Source: Deltaproteobacteria bacterium (GTDB lineage Bacteria > Desulfobacterota > Deferrisomatia > Deferrisomatales > JACRMM01). From it: DNA of 64,000 nt. Made by a program: the position numbers and the translations under genes. Below, one piece after another: positions 17,151-25,450 of the stretch. The notes below the pieces were generated by a model. The model searched no databases, had not been told where the DNA came from, and saw only the letters and a program-made list of their open reading frames with translations. The stretch spans positions 142,327 to 206,326 of the forward strand of contig JACRMM010000028.1 of assembly GCA_016214985.1 (NCBI GenBank). The letters run 5' to 3'. How positions within the stretch are numbered: the first letter of the stretch is position 1; every line of letters begins with the position of its first letter.

Positions 17151-17813
17151 ATGAACGTACGGGGGCAGCGTGCGGGATTCGCGAAGCCGGCCCACAGCAT
17201 TCTCGTTGCCGGCCTTCTGTTGTTCGGCTGCGGCGAGCCTGCGGCCTTTCCTTCGCGGGCGCAAGTGGGGGCCATGCCCGAGGCGTTCTCGCGCCACCCG
17301 GTGTCCTCCGCGGCGGACGCGGCCGCTTACGTGGACGGCTATGCCCGGACCCTCGGCCTGAAAGGGGTCCGAGCGGTGCGGGCCTTGGGCTTCGACAGCT
17401 CGTACTGGGTGTACGTGGCCGAAGAAGCCGCGGGCCACGCGGCCTTCTCCCTGGAGGTTCGGGCCGACGGCGAAATCACGATGCGGCGATTCCCCACAAT
17501 GGATCCTGAGATGATGTGGAACCAGAAGTACGGTCATCAGGCGCGCCCCGACCTGTCTCAAATCGACGAAGGGCTGACACTGGCCAAGGCGGCGAACGTC
17601 GCCCGCGAGGCTCTGCCGAAGGATACCGAGGTGGGGTTTGGAAAGGGTTCGGCCTACTATGGGTACTTCCTCTTCCCTCTGTGCGAAGGAGGGCGCCTCG
17701 TGGGAGAGGCCGCAGTCAACACCGCGAATGGAGAGGTCGTCTGGAAGCGCCTTTCAGAACCACCTCGAACCACCTGGGCCGCCCCGGACGCCGCGGCGAG
17801 CCGCTGCGACTGA
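17151..17813 (+). CDS. Secreted lipoprotein of unknown function
   Basis: 220 residues from ATG 17151 (AAGGGG upstream); an ATG at 17088 overlapping the preceding stop would add 21 residues. The N-terminus is a lipoprotein signal (SILVAGLLLFGCGE). The mature part begins with a helical VSSAADAAAYVDGYARTLG, then WVYVAEEAAGHAAFSLEVRA, a Met-rich MRRFPTMDPEMMWNQKYGH, and LTLAKAANVAREALPK, a PepSY-like arrangement. A metal or redox role is possible from its place. I do not recognise a characterised homologue. Confidence 0.65.
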   Translation: MNVRGQRAGFAKPAHSILVAGLLLFGCGEPAAFPSRAQVGAMPEAFSRHPVSSAADAAAYVDGYARTLGLKGVRAVRALGFDSSYWVYVAEEAAGHAAFSLEVRADGEITMRRFPTMDPEMMWNQKYGHQARPDLSQIDEGLTLAKAANVAREALPKDTEVGFGKGSAYYGYFLFPLCEGGRLVGEAAVNTANGEVVWKRLSEPPRTTWAAPDAAASRCD

Positions 17814-18571
17814 CTCTCTCAAAGACCGCCCCCCATCGTACGACTGCCCCGACGGATCCAAGCCCGGAGCGGGCTGGGCCTGCGCCGAAAACGCCATGGC
17901 AGGAAAGACGCAGCCTCGTGCAGACGGATTTGCCCGACTGGACCGCGGCCTCGGTTCGAGGCGCGGGATTTTTCTGCCCCTGGCTTCCTTCGGAACCTTG
18001 GCCCGCGCTTATTGGGCAAGAAGGGAAAGCGGCGAGTCGGCCCCGATGACGGCGGCAGCGAATCAAGTCGGGGGTCGGCCGCAGAAGGGCGGTTCTCGAC
18101 GTCCTCGAGGTCGAACTGCACCGCATCACCGCGGGCGGGGGCGCCGACCGGGCTGCGGCAAAGAATCGTGAGAAGACGACAGGGTGCGAGTTGCCCAGGG
18201 ACGGTTCCGCACGGGTGGCGGCAGGCGCTGGCCGAGAATGAATGGATGGGTGGAAACCAAGAGATCAGAGCCAGAACCAGCGCCCCTCCGGGTCTTGACG
18301 GCATGCCCGGAGATGGCCGCCACATCGTCGAACGGGCCCACCGCTCCCGCTCGGAGCCGGTCACTACGGCGCCGATGGCACCCTGATCCGTTTGTCTTGG
18401 TTCTTTCCCGGCATCCGTGCCGCTGAACGTCACCCAACCCCCGCACCGATCAAGGAGGTCTAACATTGTCAGTTGCTCGAGGCCGCCAGGACGTTTCTCG
18501 TCGGATCCACGGAGTGGAGCTTTCCGGCACAACGGTGATTCTTCGGCGCAGGCCCTCCGGGTTGCCGCTCA
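17814..18571. other. Long stretch without a convincing gene
   Basis: About 760 bases with no gene I can support on either strand. The one notable signal is an ideal ribosome site, AAGGAGGT, at about 18452-18459, six bases before TTG 18466. The frame that follows (71 codons to 18681, beginning MSVARGRQDVSRRIHGVEL) runs antisense into the ribosome-associated protein gene and matches nothing I know. It may be the start of a lost gene. Confidence 0.35.
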
Positions 18572-18937
18572 TCACTCCTCCGGGAGTTTCGGCCCAGGTG
18601 GGGACGGGTCAGTCCTGCGACGCTCTTGATCGTGCTGCCGCCCGAGGGTGCTTTCGATCAATCGGGTCAGCTTATCAGTAGCCCCGTCGATGGCCTGGTC
18701 CAAGGTCGCTGCGTGGTGAGTGACGGCCACGGGTTGACGGCCTTCGAGGCGGGCCTCCATCACGCAGCGTTTGTCGGTCCGGCCGCTCTTGTCGCTGTTC
18801 TCGTCGCTCAGGTGGACCTCCACTCGCGTGATGTGCTCGCTCATTCGGCTCAGGGCACTTTCCACGGAGCCACTGACGTGGGCGGCCAGCGCCTTGTGAC
18901 CTTCGATGTTACGATCGGTATTGACTTGGACCTGCAT
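18572..18937 (-). CDS. HPF/RaiA-family ribosome-associated protein
   Basis: 121 residues, ATG 18937 behind TAGGAGATCACC. It has the beta-alpha fold start MQVQVNTDRNIEGHKALAA, a helix ending SRMSEHITRVEVHLSDEN and a second half (MEARLEGRQPVAVTHHAATLDQAIDGATDKLTRLIES) typical of the hibernation-promoting/YfiA domain. Such proteins bind the small ribosomal subunit under stress; this variant has a short basic, proline-rich tail. The His-rich sequence fits a sub-family in which DUF-like HPF domains occur outside the rpoN locus. It stands alone between longer gaps. Confidence 0.75.
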   Translation of the reverse strand: MQVQVNTDRNIEGHKALAAHVSGSVESALSRMSEHITRVEVHLSDENSDKSGRTDKRCVMEARLEGRQPVAVTHHAATLDQAIDGATDKLTRLIESTLGRQHDQERRRTDPSPPGPKLPEE

Positions 18938-19309
18938 GGTGATCTCCTAACGCGCTTGTGAATGGGTCGCTTCCGGTGGGTGGGGGCCGGCCCCGTCCGC
19001 CAGCGGGCTCCCGCCGGAAGGGCACCAACCCGGGCGGGCCTCGCGTGACACTAACACTACTTCGGGAGTTGTCCCCCGCAAGCAGCGGCCTGCGCGCCGG
19101 CGGGCACAAGCGACCGGGGTTCGCTGTCGTCCCGGAGGCAGCAGCCGGCTGCTGGGACTGTCTCCCTCGACGGGCGCCTTCGATCCCGATACGAGAACGA
19201 GGGATCCCCCCGCCGGGGCCGCCGGGCACCCCAGAGCGGACCCGGAACGCGGGTTTGTCGCGCCCGGTCGCGAAGGCAGGCTCCCCGCCGGATCCCTCTC
19301 GAACACCTC
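18938..19309. other. Gap with a large GC-rich hairpin
   Basis: No gene is visible. Arms 18970-18980 and 19010-19020 pair over 11 bp with one wobble, enclosing the palindrome GGGGCCGGCCCC (18983-18994). It lies upstream of the ribosome-associated protein gene and could be a transcript-end or leader structure; no T-run follows on either strand. Confidence 0.35.
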
Positions 19310-20335
19310 CTACGGCGTCTCGCGGAAGGTGATCGCGTAGCGGAAAGACTTGGGCTCGAGCCAGTCGACCGGCTTTCCGCCGATCTCCGCGTAGGGGTAC
19401 ATGAGGTAGTTCAGTGGCGCGCCCGCCTGGGGAGGGCCGAGCACCAGGTCCCGACCCATGGCCAGCTTGACCCGATAGGCGTCGATGCCGCCCCAGTAGT
19501 AGGCCCGCAACTCGCCGGTCCGGGCGTCGGAGAGAGTCAGCTTCTCCGTCAGCATCGCCTTGCGCACATCGGCGGCGTCCACGGGCACCCAGCCGTACCC
19601 CGGAAGGAAGAACTCGGCCCAGCAGTGCTGCGAGCCGGTGACGTCCTCTTCCGGCTTCTTCCCGAGCCGCAGGCCGAATACCTCTCGGGAGGGAACGCCG
19701 GCGGCCCTCGTCAGACTCACGAAGACCGAGTGGAGGTCGGCGCACTTGCCTCCCGGCGTCTCCAGGAGCTTGCAGACATTGCCTTGGCCGCACCCCTTGG
19801 TGTCCGGGTCCCGGAAGGTGTTCTCGCAGACCCAGTCGTAGACCGCCTTCGCCTTTTCCAAGACTGTCGTCTTCCCTGCCGTGATCTTGTCCGCCAACTG
19901 TTTCACGGCTCCATCGGTGGGGCCGAGGCTGGTGGGCGCGAGGTACAGGGCGTAATCCCTGGGGTCCCAGGCCGCCTCCTTCTCGGGGAAGTCGCGCCGA
20001 AGCACCTCCTCCCGCTCGACGCCGAAGGAGAGGGTCAGCGTCCGGTTTGCGGCGCCCTTGTCCCACCGGGCATAGAGCATGGGGGTCCCGTGAACCCGGT
20101 CGGTGTAGACCGCGGAGTCGGCAAAATCGCCGGTGACCTTCACGTCGCGGATCACCTGATCCGAGTCCGAGGTTGGGTACGGGAGCCAGAGTCTCACGTC
20201 TTGGTGCCGAACCTGCGCAGAGAGATCGACGCGGCACTCCACCGTTCCGGACCGGGTCTTGGCCAAGTCGCCGGCGTCAGCGACACCGCCGGTCGCGGCG
20301 AGAAGTAGAACGAGGGGAAAGATGGTCCGGCGCAT
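19310..20335 (-). CDS. Secreted transglutaminase-like (cysteine protease fold) protein
   Basis: 341 residues from ATG 20335 (ribosome site AAGGAGACAGC). A signal peptide (MRRTIFPLVLLLAATGGVADA) is followed by a beta-domain (VECRVDLSAQVRHQDVRLWL) and then the transglutaminase core. The Cys is in GGKCADLHSVFVSLTRAAGV, the His in GSQHCWAEFFLPGYGW and the Asp in VPVDAADVRK, so the Cys-His-Asp triad is intact. Bacterial members act as proteases or ligases in the periplasm; no substrate is known. It is divergent from the DUF2318 operon and shares with it a 300-bp region that holds an AATAGTC half-site at about 20464. Confidence 0.85.
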   Translation of the reverse strand: MRRTIFPLVLLLAATGGVADAGDLAKTRSGTVECRVDLSAQVRHQDVRLWLPYPTSDSDQVIRDVKVTGDFADSAVYTDRVHGTPMLYARWDKGAANRTLTLSFGVEREEVLRRDFPEKEAAWDPRDYALYLAPTSLGPTDGAVKQLADKITAGKTTVLEKAKAVYDWVCENTFRDPDTKGCGQGNVCKLLETPGGKCADLHSVFVSLTRAAGVPSREVFGLRLGKKPEEDVTGSQHCWAEFFLPGYGWVPVDAADVRKAMLTEKLTLSDARTGELRAYYWGGIDAYRVKLAMGRDLVLGPPQAGAPLNYLMYPYAEIGGKPVDWLEPKSFRYAITFRETP

Positions 20336-20640
20336 GCTGTCTCCTTCGGGAGGGGCCACGTAGTTGCGCCAGAATACGGCGCCCGGCCGGGCCGAGTCCA
20401 AACGGTAATATCGAGACATCAGCGGTCAGCCATCGGTTCTATAGATGGCCACCGCCCCGGAGAATAGTCTCCAGAGCGCCGGCGGGCCGGTGCAAGGCTG
20501 GCCGCCTCCGTGGACAGAAAGTGGCTCTGGTGGCCCCATAGCAGCCACCACGAATCACCTGGCCCACTTATTGAATGGGCCGCGCTGAAACCTGGCTCTG
20601 GAACCCCTCCCGTAGGTCGCGATAGATGAATCATCCATTC

Positions 20641-20796
20641 ATGAAGACGCTTTACGCGGCCGTGCCCTTCCTCCTCGCGGCCACCATCGCGGCGGCGGGT
20701 CTGGCCGTAGCTCTCTCGGGGTGCCGAGGTTCGTGCTGCGCCCAAGTGGGCGCCGGGGGAAACGCAACCACGTCGTCCCGAGTTCACAGTTCGTAA
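20641..20796 (+). CDS. Possible 51-residue lipoprotein
   Basis: ATG 20641 opens a short frame with a hydrophobic signal (VPFLLAATIAAAGLAVAL) ending in the lipobox LSGC, then a Cys-rich RGSCCAQVGAGG and a stop at 20796. No good ribosome site is visible, so this could be chance, but the lipobox and cysteine cluster 50 bp before a metal-transport operon make it worth recording. Confidence 0.35.
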   Translation: MKTLYAAVPFLLAATIAAAGLAVALSGCRGSCCAQVGAGGNATTSSRVHSS

Positions 20797-20846
20797 GCGT
20801 CACTGCCTCGCCGATACGCGGGCGAGCACAAGACAAGGAGCGCACC

Positions 20847-21416
20847 ATGTCGTCACAGAAACCGACCTCGACCTCCTCGGACAAGTCCGCCGCCAAGAAG
20901 GCCGCCGTGCTCGGAACCGACCGGAAGAACCGCGTGTCTCTCCTCGCGATGGCCGCCACTGCCGTGCTGGTCGTCGGGGGTGGGTACTGGTTCCTCGGCA
21001 GCAAGGGCGCACAATTCCAGGCCGCGGCCGCCCTGGCGCCGGCCAACGCCTCGGCCTCGGAGGTCTCCGTCCCCGTAAAGGACTTTGACGACGGCCAGGC
21101 CCGCTTCTTCCGACTCGACGGCGGCAACGGCGTGTCCATACGCTACTACGCTGTGAAGGCGCTCGACGGGTCACTGAAGACGGCCTATGACGCCTGCGAC
21201 GCCTGCTGGGCCTCGGGCAAGGGGTACAAGCAGGCCGGAGCGGTCATGATCTGCCAGAACTGCCGCCGGAAGTTCGAGATCGGGCGCATCGGCGAGATCC
21301 ACGGCGGCTGCAACCCGGCGGCCCTGAAGAGCGAGGTCAAGGACGGCCAGGTCGTGATCCAGGTGCGAGACATCCTGTCAGGTCGCCACTACTTCGACCT
21401 GCCCAAAGAGGGATGA
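20847..21416 (+). CDS. DUF2318 (Fe-S-like membrane) protein
   Basis: 189 residues, ATG 20847 with AAGGAG six bases upstream. One membrane anchor (VSLLAMAATAVLVVGGGYWF) is followed by a periplasmic domain with the DUF2318 signature: RFFRLDGGNGVSIRYYAVKA, YDACDACWASGKGYKQAG, MICQNCRRKF and GGCNP. The C-x-x-C pairs probably hold a metal or cofactor. Related proteins lie in the Campylobacter P19 (Cj1658-Cj1663) iron-uptake cluster beside FtsX-like permeases and an ATPase, exactly the order seen here (permease 1 bp on, ATPase next). That match supports a role in metal or redox transport at the inner membrane, with the metal unknown. Confidence 0.85.
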   Translation: MSSQKPTSTSSDKSAAKKAAVLGTDRKNRVSLLAMAATAVLVVGGGYWFLGSKGAQFQAAAALAPANASASEVSVPVKDFDDGQARFFRLDGGNGVSIRYYAVKALDGSLKTAYDACDACWASGKGYKQAGAVMICQNCRRKFEIGRIGEIHGGCNPAALKSEVKDGQVVIQVRDILSGRHYFDLPKEG

Positions 21417-21417
21417 C

Positions 21418-22587
21418 ATGACCCTCAAGGACATCGCGCTCCTGAATCTTCGCCGGCGAAAGGCCAAGGCGGCCTTCGTCTTGGCGGGCCTCGTCATCGG
21501 GGTGTCGACGGTCGTCGGTCTCATCAGCCTCGTGGGGGCCATCACCCAGGACATCAATCACAAGCTGGAGCAGTACGGCGCGAACATCCTGATCGTGCCG
21601 AAGACCGAGAACCTGTCCCTCAGTTATGGAGGCCTTTCGCTGGGGGGCGTCTCGTTCGAGATGCAGGAGCTTCGGCAGGAAGACCTGAAGAAGGTCCAGA
21701 CCATCAAGAACTCGGGCAACATCGCGGCGCTCGGCCCCGTGGTGCTCGGTGCCGTGGACGCGGGGGGACGCAAGGTCCTTCTGGCCGGTGTGGACTTCGA
21801 GGCCGTGAAGGTCCTGAAGCCCTGGTGGAAGGTCGAGGGCCGGCTGCCCGGCGACAAGGGCGTCCTCCTGGGAGCGGAGGCCGCGCGGATCCTGGGCCTC
21901 AAGGTCGGAAGCCCCTTCCCCGGCACCGGCTGGGATCTCTCGGTGCAGGGGATCTTGGAGGCCACGGGCTCCCAGGACGACCAACTCGTCTTCACCGACC
22001 TCGCGACCGCCCAGTTTGTGCTCGACAAGGGGGGGCGCGTCTCGATGGTGGAGGTGGCGGCCCTGTGCAAGAACTGCCCGATCGAGGACATGGTGAAACA
22101 GATGTCCGCCGTGCTCCCGGGCGCCAACGTGATGGCCATCCAGCAGGTGGTGAAGAGCCGCCTGGACGCCCTGGCCCACTTCAAGAAGTTCTCCTACGGC
22201 ATTTCGGCCGTGGTGGTGCTCGTGGGGAGCCTTGTCGTCCTCGTTACCATGATGGGGAGCGTGCGGGAGCGCACGGGCGAGATCGGGATCTTCCGGGCCA
22301 TCGGCTTCCGGCGAAGCCACGTGATCCGGATCGTCCTCCTGGAGGCCGGGATCGTCTCCGCCCTGGCCGGGGTGGCCGGCTACCTGACGGGTTGGGGCGC
22401 CACCGTGGCGGCAATTCCCTTCTTCACCGAGGGTGGTCACGCCGGGCACGGCGTGGCCGTGCCCTTCGACCCGACTCTGGCCCTGGGTGCACTGGTCCTG
22501 GCCGTAACCCTGGGTCTCCTGTCGAGCGCGTACCCGGCGCTTCTGGCAGCGCGGCTCGATCCCAACGAAGCGCTTCGTTCCCTGTAG
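21418..22587 (+). CDS. MacB/FtsX-type ABC transporter permease
   Basis: 389 residues; the ATG follows the DUF2318 stop with no spacing, so the genes are co-translated. Layout is that of FtsX/MacB permeases: an N-terminal helix (AAFVLAGLVIGVSTVVGLIS), a large periplasmic domain (about residues 45-255) and three C-terminal helices (FSYGISAVVVLVGSLVVLVT, GIVSALAGVAGYLTGWG, and the last ending LLSSAYPALLAARLDPNEAL). The periplasmic part has a cysteine pair (LCKNCPIEDM) not general in the family. With the ATPase downstream it should form a mechanotransmitting or exporter complex serving the DUF2318 protein. Confidence 0.9.
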   Translation: MTLKDIALLNLRRRKAKAAFVLAGLVIGVSTVVGLISLVGAITQDINHKLEQYGANILIVPKTENLSLSYGGLSLGGVSFEMQELRQEDLKKVQTIKNSGNIAALGPVVLGAVDAGGRKVLLAGVDFEAVKVLKPWWKVEGRLPGDKGVLLGAEAARILGLKVGSPFPGTGWDLSVQGILEATGSQDDQLVFTDLATAQFVLDKGGRVSMVEVAALCKNCPIEDMVKQMSAVLPGANVMAIQQVVKSRLDALAHFKKFSYGISAVVVLVGSLVVLVTMMGSVRERTGEIGIFRAIGFRRSHVIRIVLLEAGIVSALAGVAGYLTGWGATVAAIPFFTEGGHAGHGVAVPFDPTLALGALVLAVTLGLLSSAYPALLAARLDPNEALRSL

Positions 22588-22649
22588 GCCGCTCCCGCCC
22601 CTCCGTGGGCTCTGCGGCACGTCGCCCCTCCTGGGCTTGGAGAACTCAG

Positions 22650-23351
<702 letters not shown>

Positions 23352-23381
23352 CTGTCGTGCCGGGGGAAAAGGGTGGTACCG

Positions 23382-23858
23382 ATGAAACGTATCCTTCCAC
23401 TGCTCGCGGCCGGCCTTTTCGGCGCCCTCTTTGCCAGCGCCGCGATCTACTGGGACCTGAGAACCGAGGCGGCCCAGGCGGCGGCTCCGTCACCTGCCGG
23501 GCAGGGAAGCCCCCATGCCGCGGGCCCCAGGGATGGGGCAGGAACGGCTGCCGGGCCGACGCAGCGCGTCCTCTTCCACGTCGACGGCATCTCCTGCGGG
23601 AGTTGCGAAGGCAAGATCCGCAAGGCCCTCAAGGCGAAGCCCGGGGTCGTCGCCGTAGCCGTGAACCTCGATGAGCGCGCGGTTACCGTCGATTACGAGT
23701 CGGGGGTCGCCGACCCCAAGGCGTTGGCCGAGACGATCACCCGAGCGGGCTTCCCGGCCCGGTACGTAGCCTCGGGACCCGAGGCTACGACCCTTCCCAA
23801 GACGACCGATCCCAAGGCCAGAGGGTGCGGAGGACGGTGCTGTGCCGAGAAGAGTTGA
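23382..23858 (+). CDS. Membrane-anchored HMA-domain metal-binding protein
   Basis: 158 residues, ATG 23382. An N-terminal hydrophobic anchor or signal (LPLLAAGLFGALFASAAIYW) leads through an Ala/Pro linker to an HMA domain (about residues 60-130) with the metal-binding loop DGISCGSCEGKIRKALKA, followed by GVVAVAVNLDERAVTVDYES. The tail ends in a second cysteine cluster, RGCGGRCCAEKS. It should receive or hand over Cu+ or a similar metal on the periplasmic face. It is 30 bp after the ABC ATPase and probably the last gene of that operon. Confidence 0.85.
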   Translation: MKRILPLLAAGLFGALFASAAIYWDLRTEAAQAAAPSPAGQGSPHAAGPRDGAGTAAGPTQRVLFHVDGISCGSCEGKIRKALKAKPGVVAVAVNLDERAVTVDYESGVADPKALAETITRAGFPARYVASGPEATTLPKTTDPKARGCGGRCCAEKS

Positions 23859-23871
23859 CCACAGCTGGCGA

Positions 23872-23898
23872 ATAGTCCACAGGCGGTGCAGACTATTG
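23872..23898. promoter_or_regulatory. Perfect dyad AATAGTC-N13-GACTATT upstream of the cus operon
   Basis: AATAGTC (23872-23878) and its exact inverse GACTATT (23892-23898) are separated by 13 bases, 194 bp before the first outer-membrane factor gene. The flanks ATAGTCCACAG and GACTATTGCCC recur with identical spacing at 32101. Probable operator of a metal-responsive regulator not in this window. Confidence 0.6.
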
Positions 23899-24091
23899 CC
23901 CCGGCTTCCCGGCGCGGCTGCTTCCTTCGCCGGAAACGTCGCGCGCGGCGACACCCGGCGCCTCGGCACACCGCTTGCTTTGGGGCTCGTCGGCCAGCGC
24001 ACGCGCTGGAGTTCTCAAACCCAGCGGCTATTCTCCGGCCGCGTCAGACCTCCGCCCCGGCAATTGCGCACTCGGAAAGGGAGTTGAAGGG

Positions 24092-25450
24092 ATGAAGAGG
24101 ATCGCACGAACGCTCGCCGCAGGCCTCGCCGCCTTGGCCCTCGGCCTGCCCGTGCCCGCCCGGGCTGCCGACTCGGCGGGCCGCGCAGCCGCCCCCGGAG
24201 GCACCGCGGGCGACTCCCGGGAAGCGAGGATCGCACAGGGCGCGACGCTGGACGATTTGACGGCGTACTCCTATCGCGAAAATCCGATGATCGAGGCGGC
24301 TCGTCAGGAGTGGCGGGCGGTGGTGGAGAAGTACCGGGTGGACACGGCCTACGAGAACCCCGAGGTCATGGTCGAGGGGATGTACATGCAGGACACCTTC
24401 GGCGACCGCGCGCGCCCCGACGACTGGAAGGTCACCGTGTCCGAGCCCATTCCCCTCTTGGGCCGCCTGGGGACCGCGGGCGCGGTGACCGAGGCGGACG
24501 CTCGGATCGCGCGACTCAAACTCGATGCGACCGTTCGGGACGTGAGCGTCCAGGTCCGCGAGTCCTACGAGGAGCTCTGCTACCTGCGCGAGGCGAAGAG
24601 GGTGGCCGCGGCCAACAAGGATCTCCTGGACCAGCTCCGAAAGGTCGGGGAGACGGCCTACGCCGGGAACCGCGCCGCACTGGTCGACGTGATGAAAGCC
24701 CAGGCCCAGTCGGGCCAACTTCAGTACGACGCCCTCCTCCTCGAGGAACTGGAGCGCACGGAGAAGACCCGCCTCAACGCGCTTCTCAATCGCGCCCCCG
24801 ACGCCCCCCTCGGCCCCCTGGCCGACGAGCCGGTGCGGCCGGTGGTGTACTCGGTGGAGGAGCTCTACCCCCTGGCCGAGGCGAACCTCGAGGAGATCCG
24901 GATCGCCCAGGCCGGCGTGGAGAAGGCCCAGGCCATGCTCTCGCTCACGCGCTACGAGAATCTTCCGGAGGTGAAGCTCGGCCTCTCGTACGGGGAGCAG
25001 AACCTTGCCCGGCAGATCGGCGTTCAGGCGACCTTCATGCTTCCCGTTTGGCCCGGGAAGAACTTCGGCCGCACCGGATCTGCCCGCGCAGACCTGGAGA
25101 AGATGCGGGCGATGCGAGCGAGTCAGATCAACGACAGCCGTGCCATGATCCGGGACACATACTTTCGCTTGCAGAACTCCGACCGGCTCATCCGCCTCTA
25201 TCGGGACGACCTCCTCCCCCAGGCGGCCAAAGCCATGGAGACCGCTGAGACCTGGTTCAAACAGGGTCAGGGGAGCTTCTCCGACTATGTCGAGACGGAG
25301 AGCGCCTGGTACAACTTCCAACTCGCCCTGGCCCGGGCCAAGGCCGACTATGGCAAGTTCCTGGCGCGCCTGGAGAAACTCGCCGGCCGAAGCCTGACCC
25401 TACGAGCCGCCGACGTCGACCCCAATGCCGCCCAGGAGGGATCCAAGTGA
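24092..25450 (+). CDS. TolC/CusC-type outer-membrane factor (first of two)
   Basis: 452 residues, ATG 24092 after GTTGAAGGG. Signal peptide (TLAAGLAALALGLPVPARA), then the two long coiled-coil repeats of the outer-membrane-factor family: LDDLTAYSYRENPMIEAARQ and the hairpin through KVGETAYAGNRAALVDVMKA in the first, EELYPLAEANLEEIRIAQAG and ETAETWFKQGQGSFSDYVET in the second. The beta-barrel strands (VTVSEPIPLLGRLG, VQATFMLPVWPGKNFGRTG) are present. It forms the exit duct of a tripartite efflux pump. A second OMF overlaps its stop codon, and the adaptor and RND pump follow. Confidence 0.9.
   Translation: MKRIARTLAAGLAALALGLPVPARAADSAGRAAAPGGTAGDSREARIAQGATLDDLTAYSYRENPMIEAARQEWRAVVEKYRVDTAYENPEVMVEGMYMQDTFGDRARPDDWKVTVSEPIPLLGRLGTAGAVTEADARIARLKLDATVRDVSVQVRESYEELCYLREAKRVAAANKDLLDQLRKVGETAYAGNRAALVDVMKAQAQSGQLQYDALLLEELERTEKTRLNALLNRAPDAPLGPLADEPVRPVVYSVEELYPLAEANLEEIRIAQAGVEKAQAMLSLTRYENLPEVKLGLSYGEQNLARQIGVQATFMLPVWPGKNFGRTGSARADLEKMRAMRASQINDSRAMIRDTYFRLQNSDRLIRLYRDDLLPQAAKAMETAETWFKQGQGSFSDYVETESAWYNFQLALARAKADYGKFLARLEKLAGRSLTLRAADVDPNAAQEGSK

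Noticed and set aside
17819..18532. 237-codon minus-strand frame in the empty stretch
   Set aside because: Composition and lack of motifs suggest non-coding DNA; no ribosome site.
18909..20237. 442-codon minus-strand frame over the transglutaminase region
   Set aside because: It runs in another frame of the transglutaminase gene, which has a signal peptide, an intact triad and a good ribosome site.
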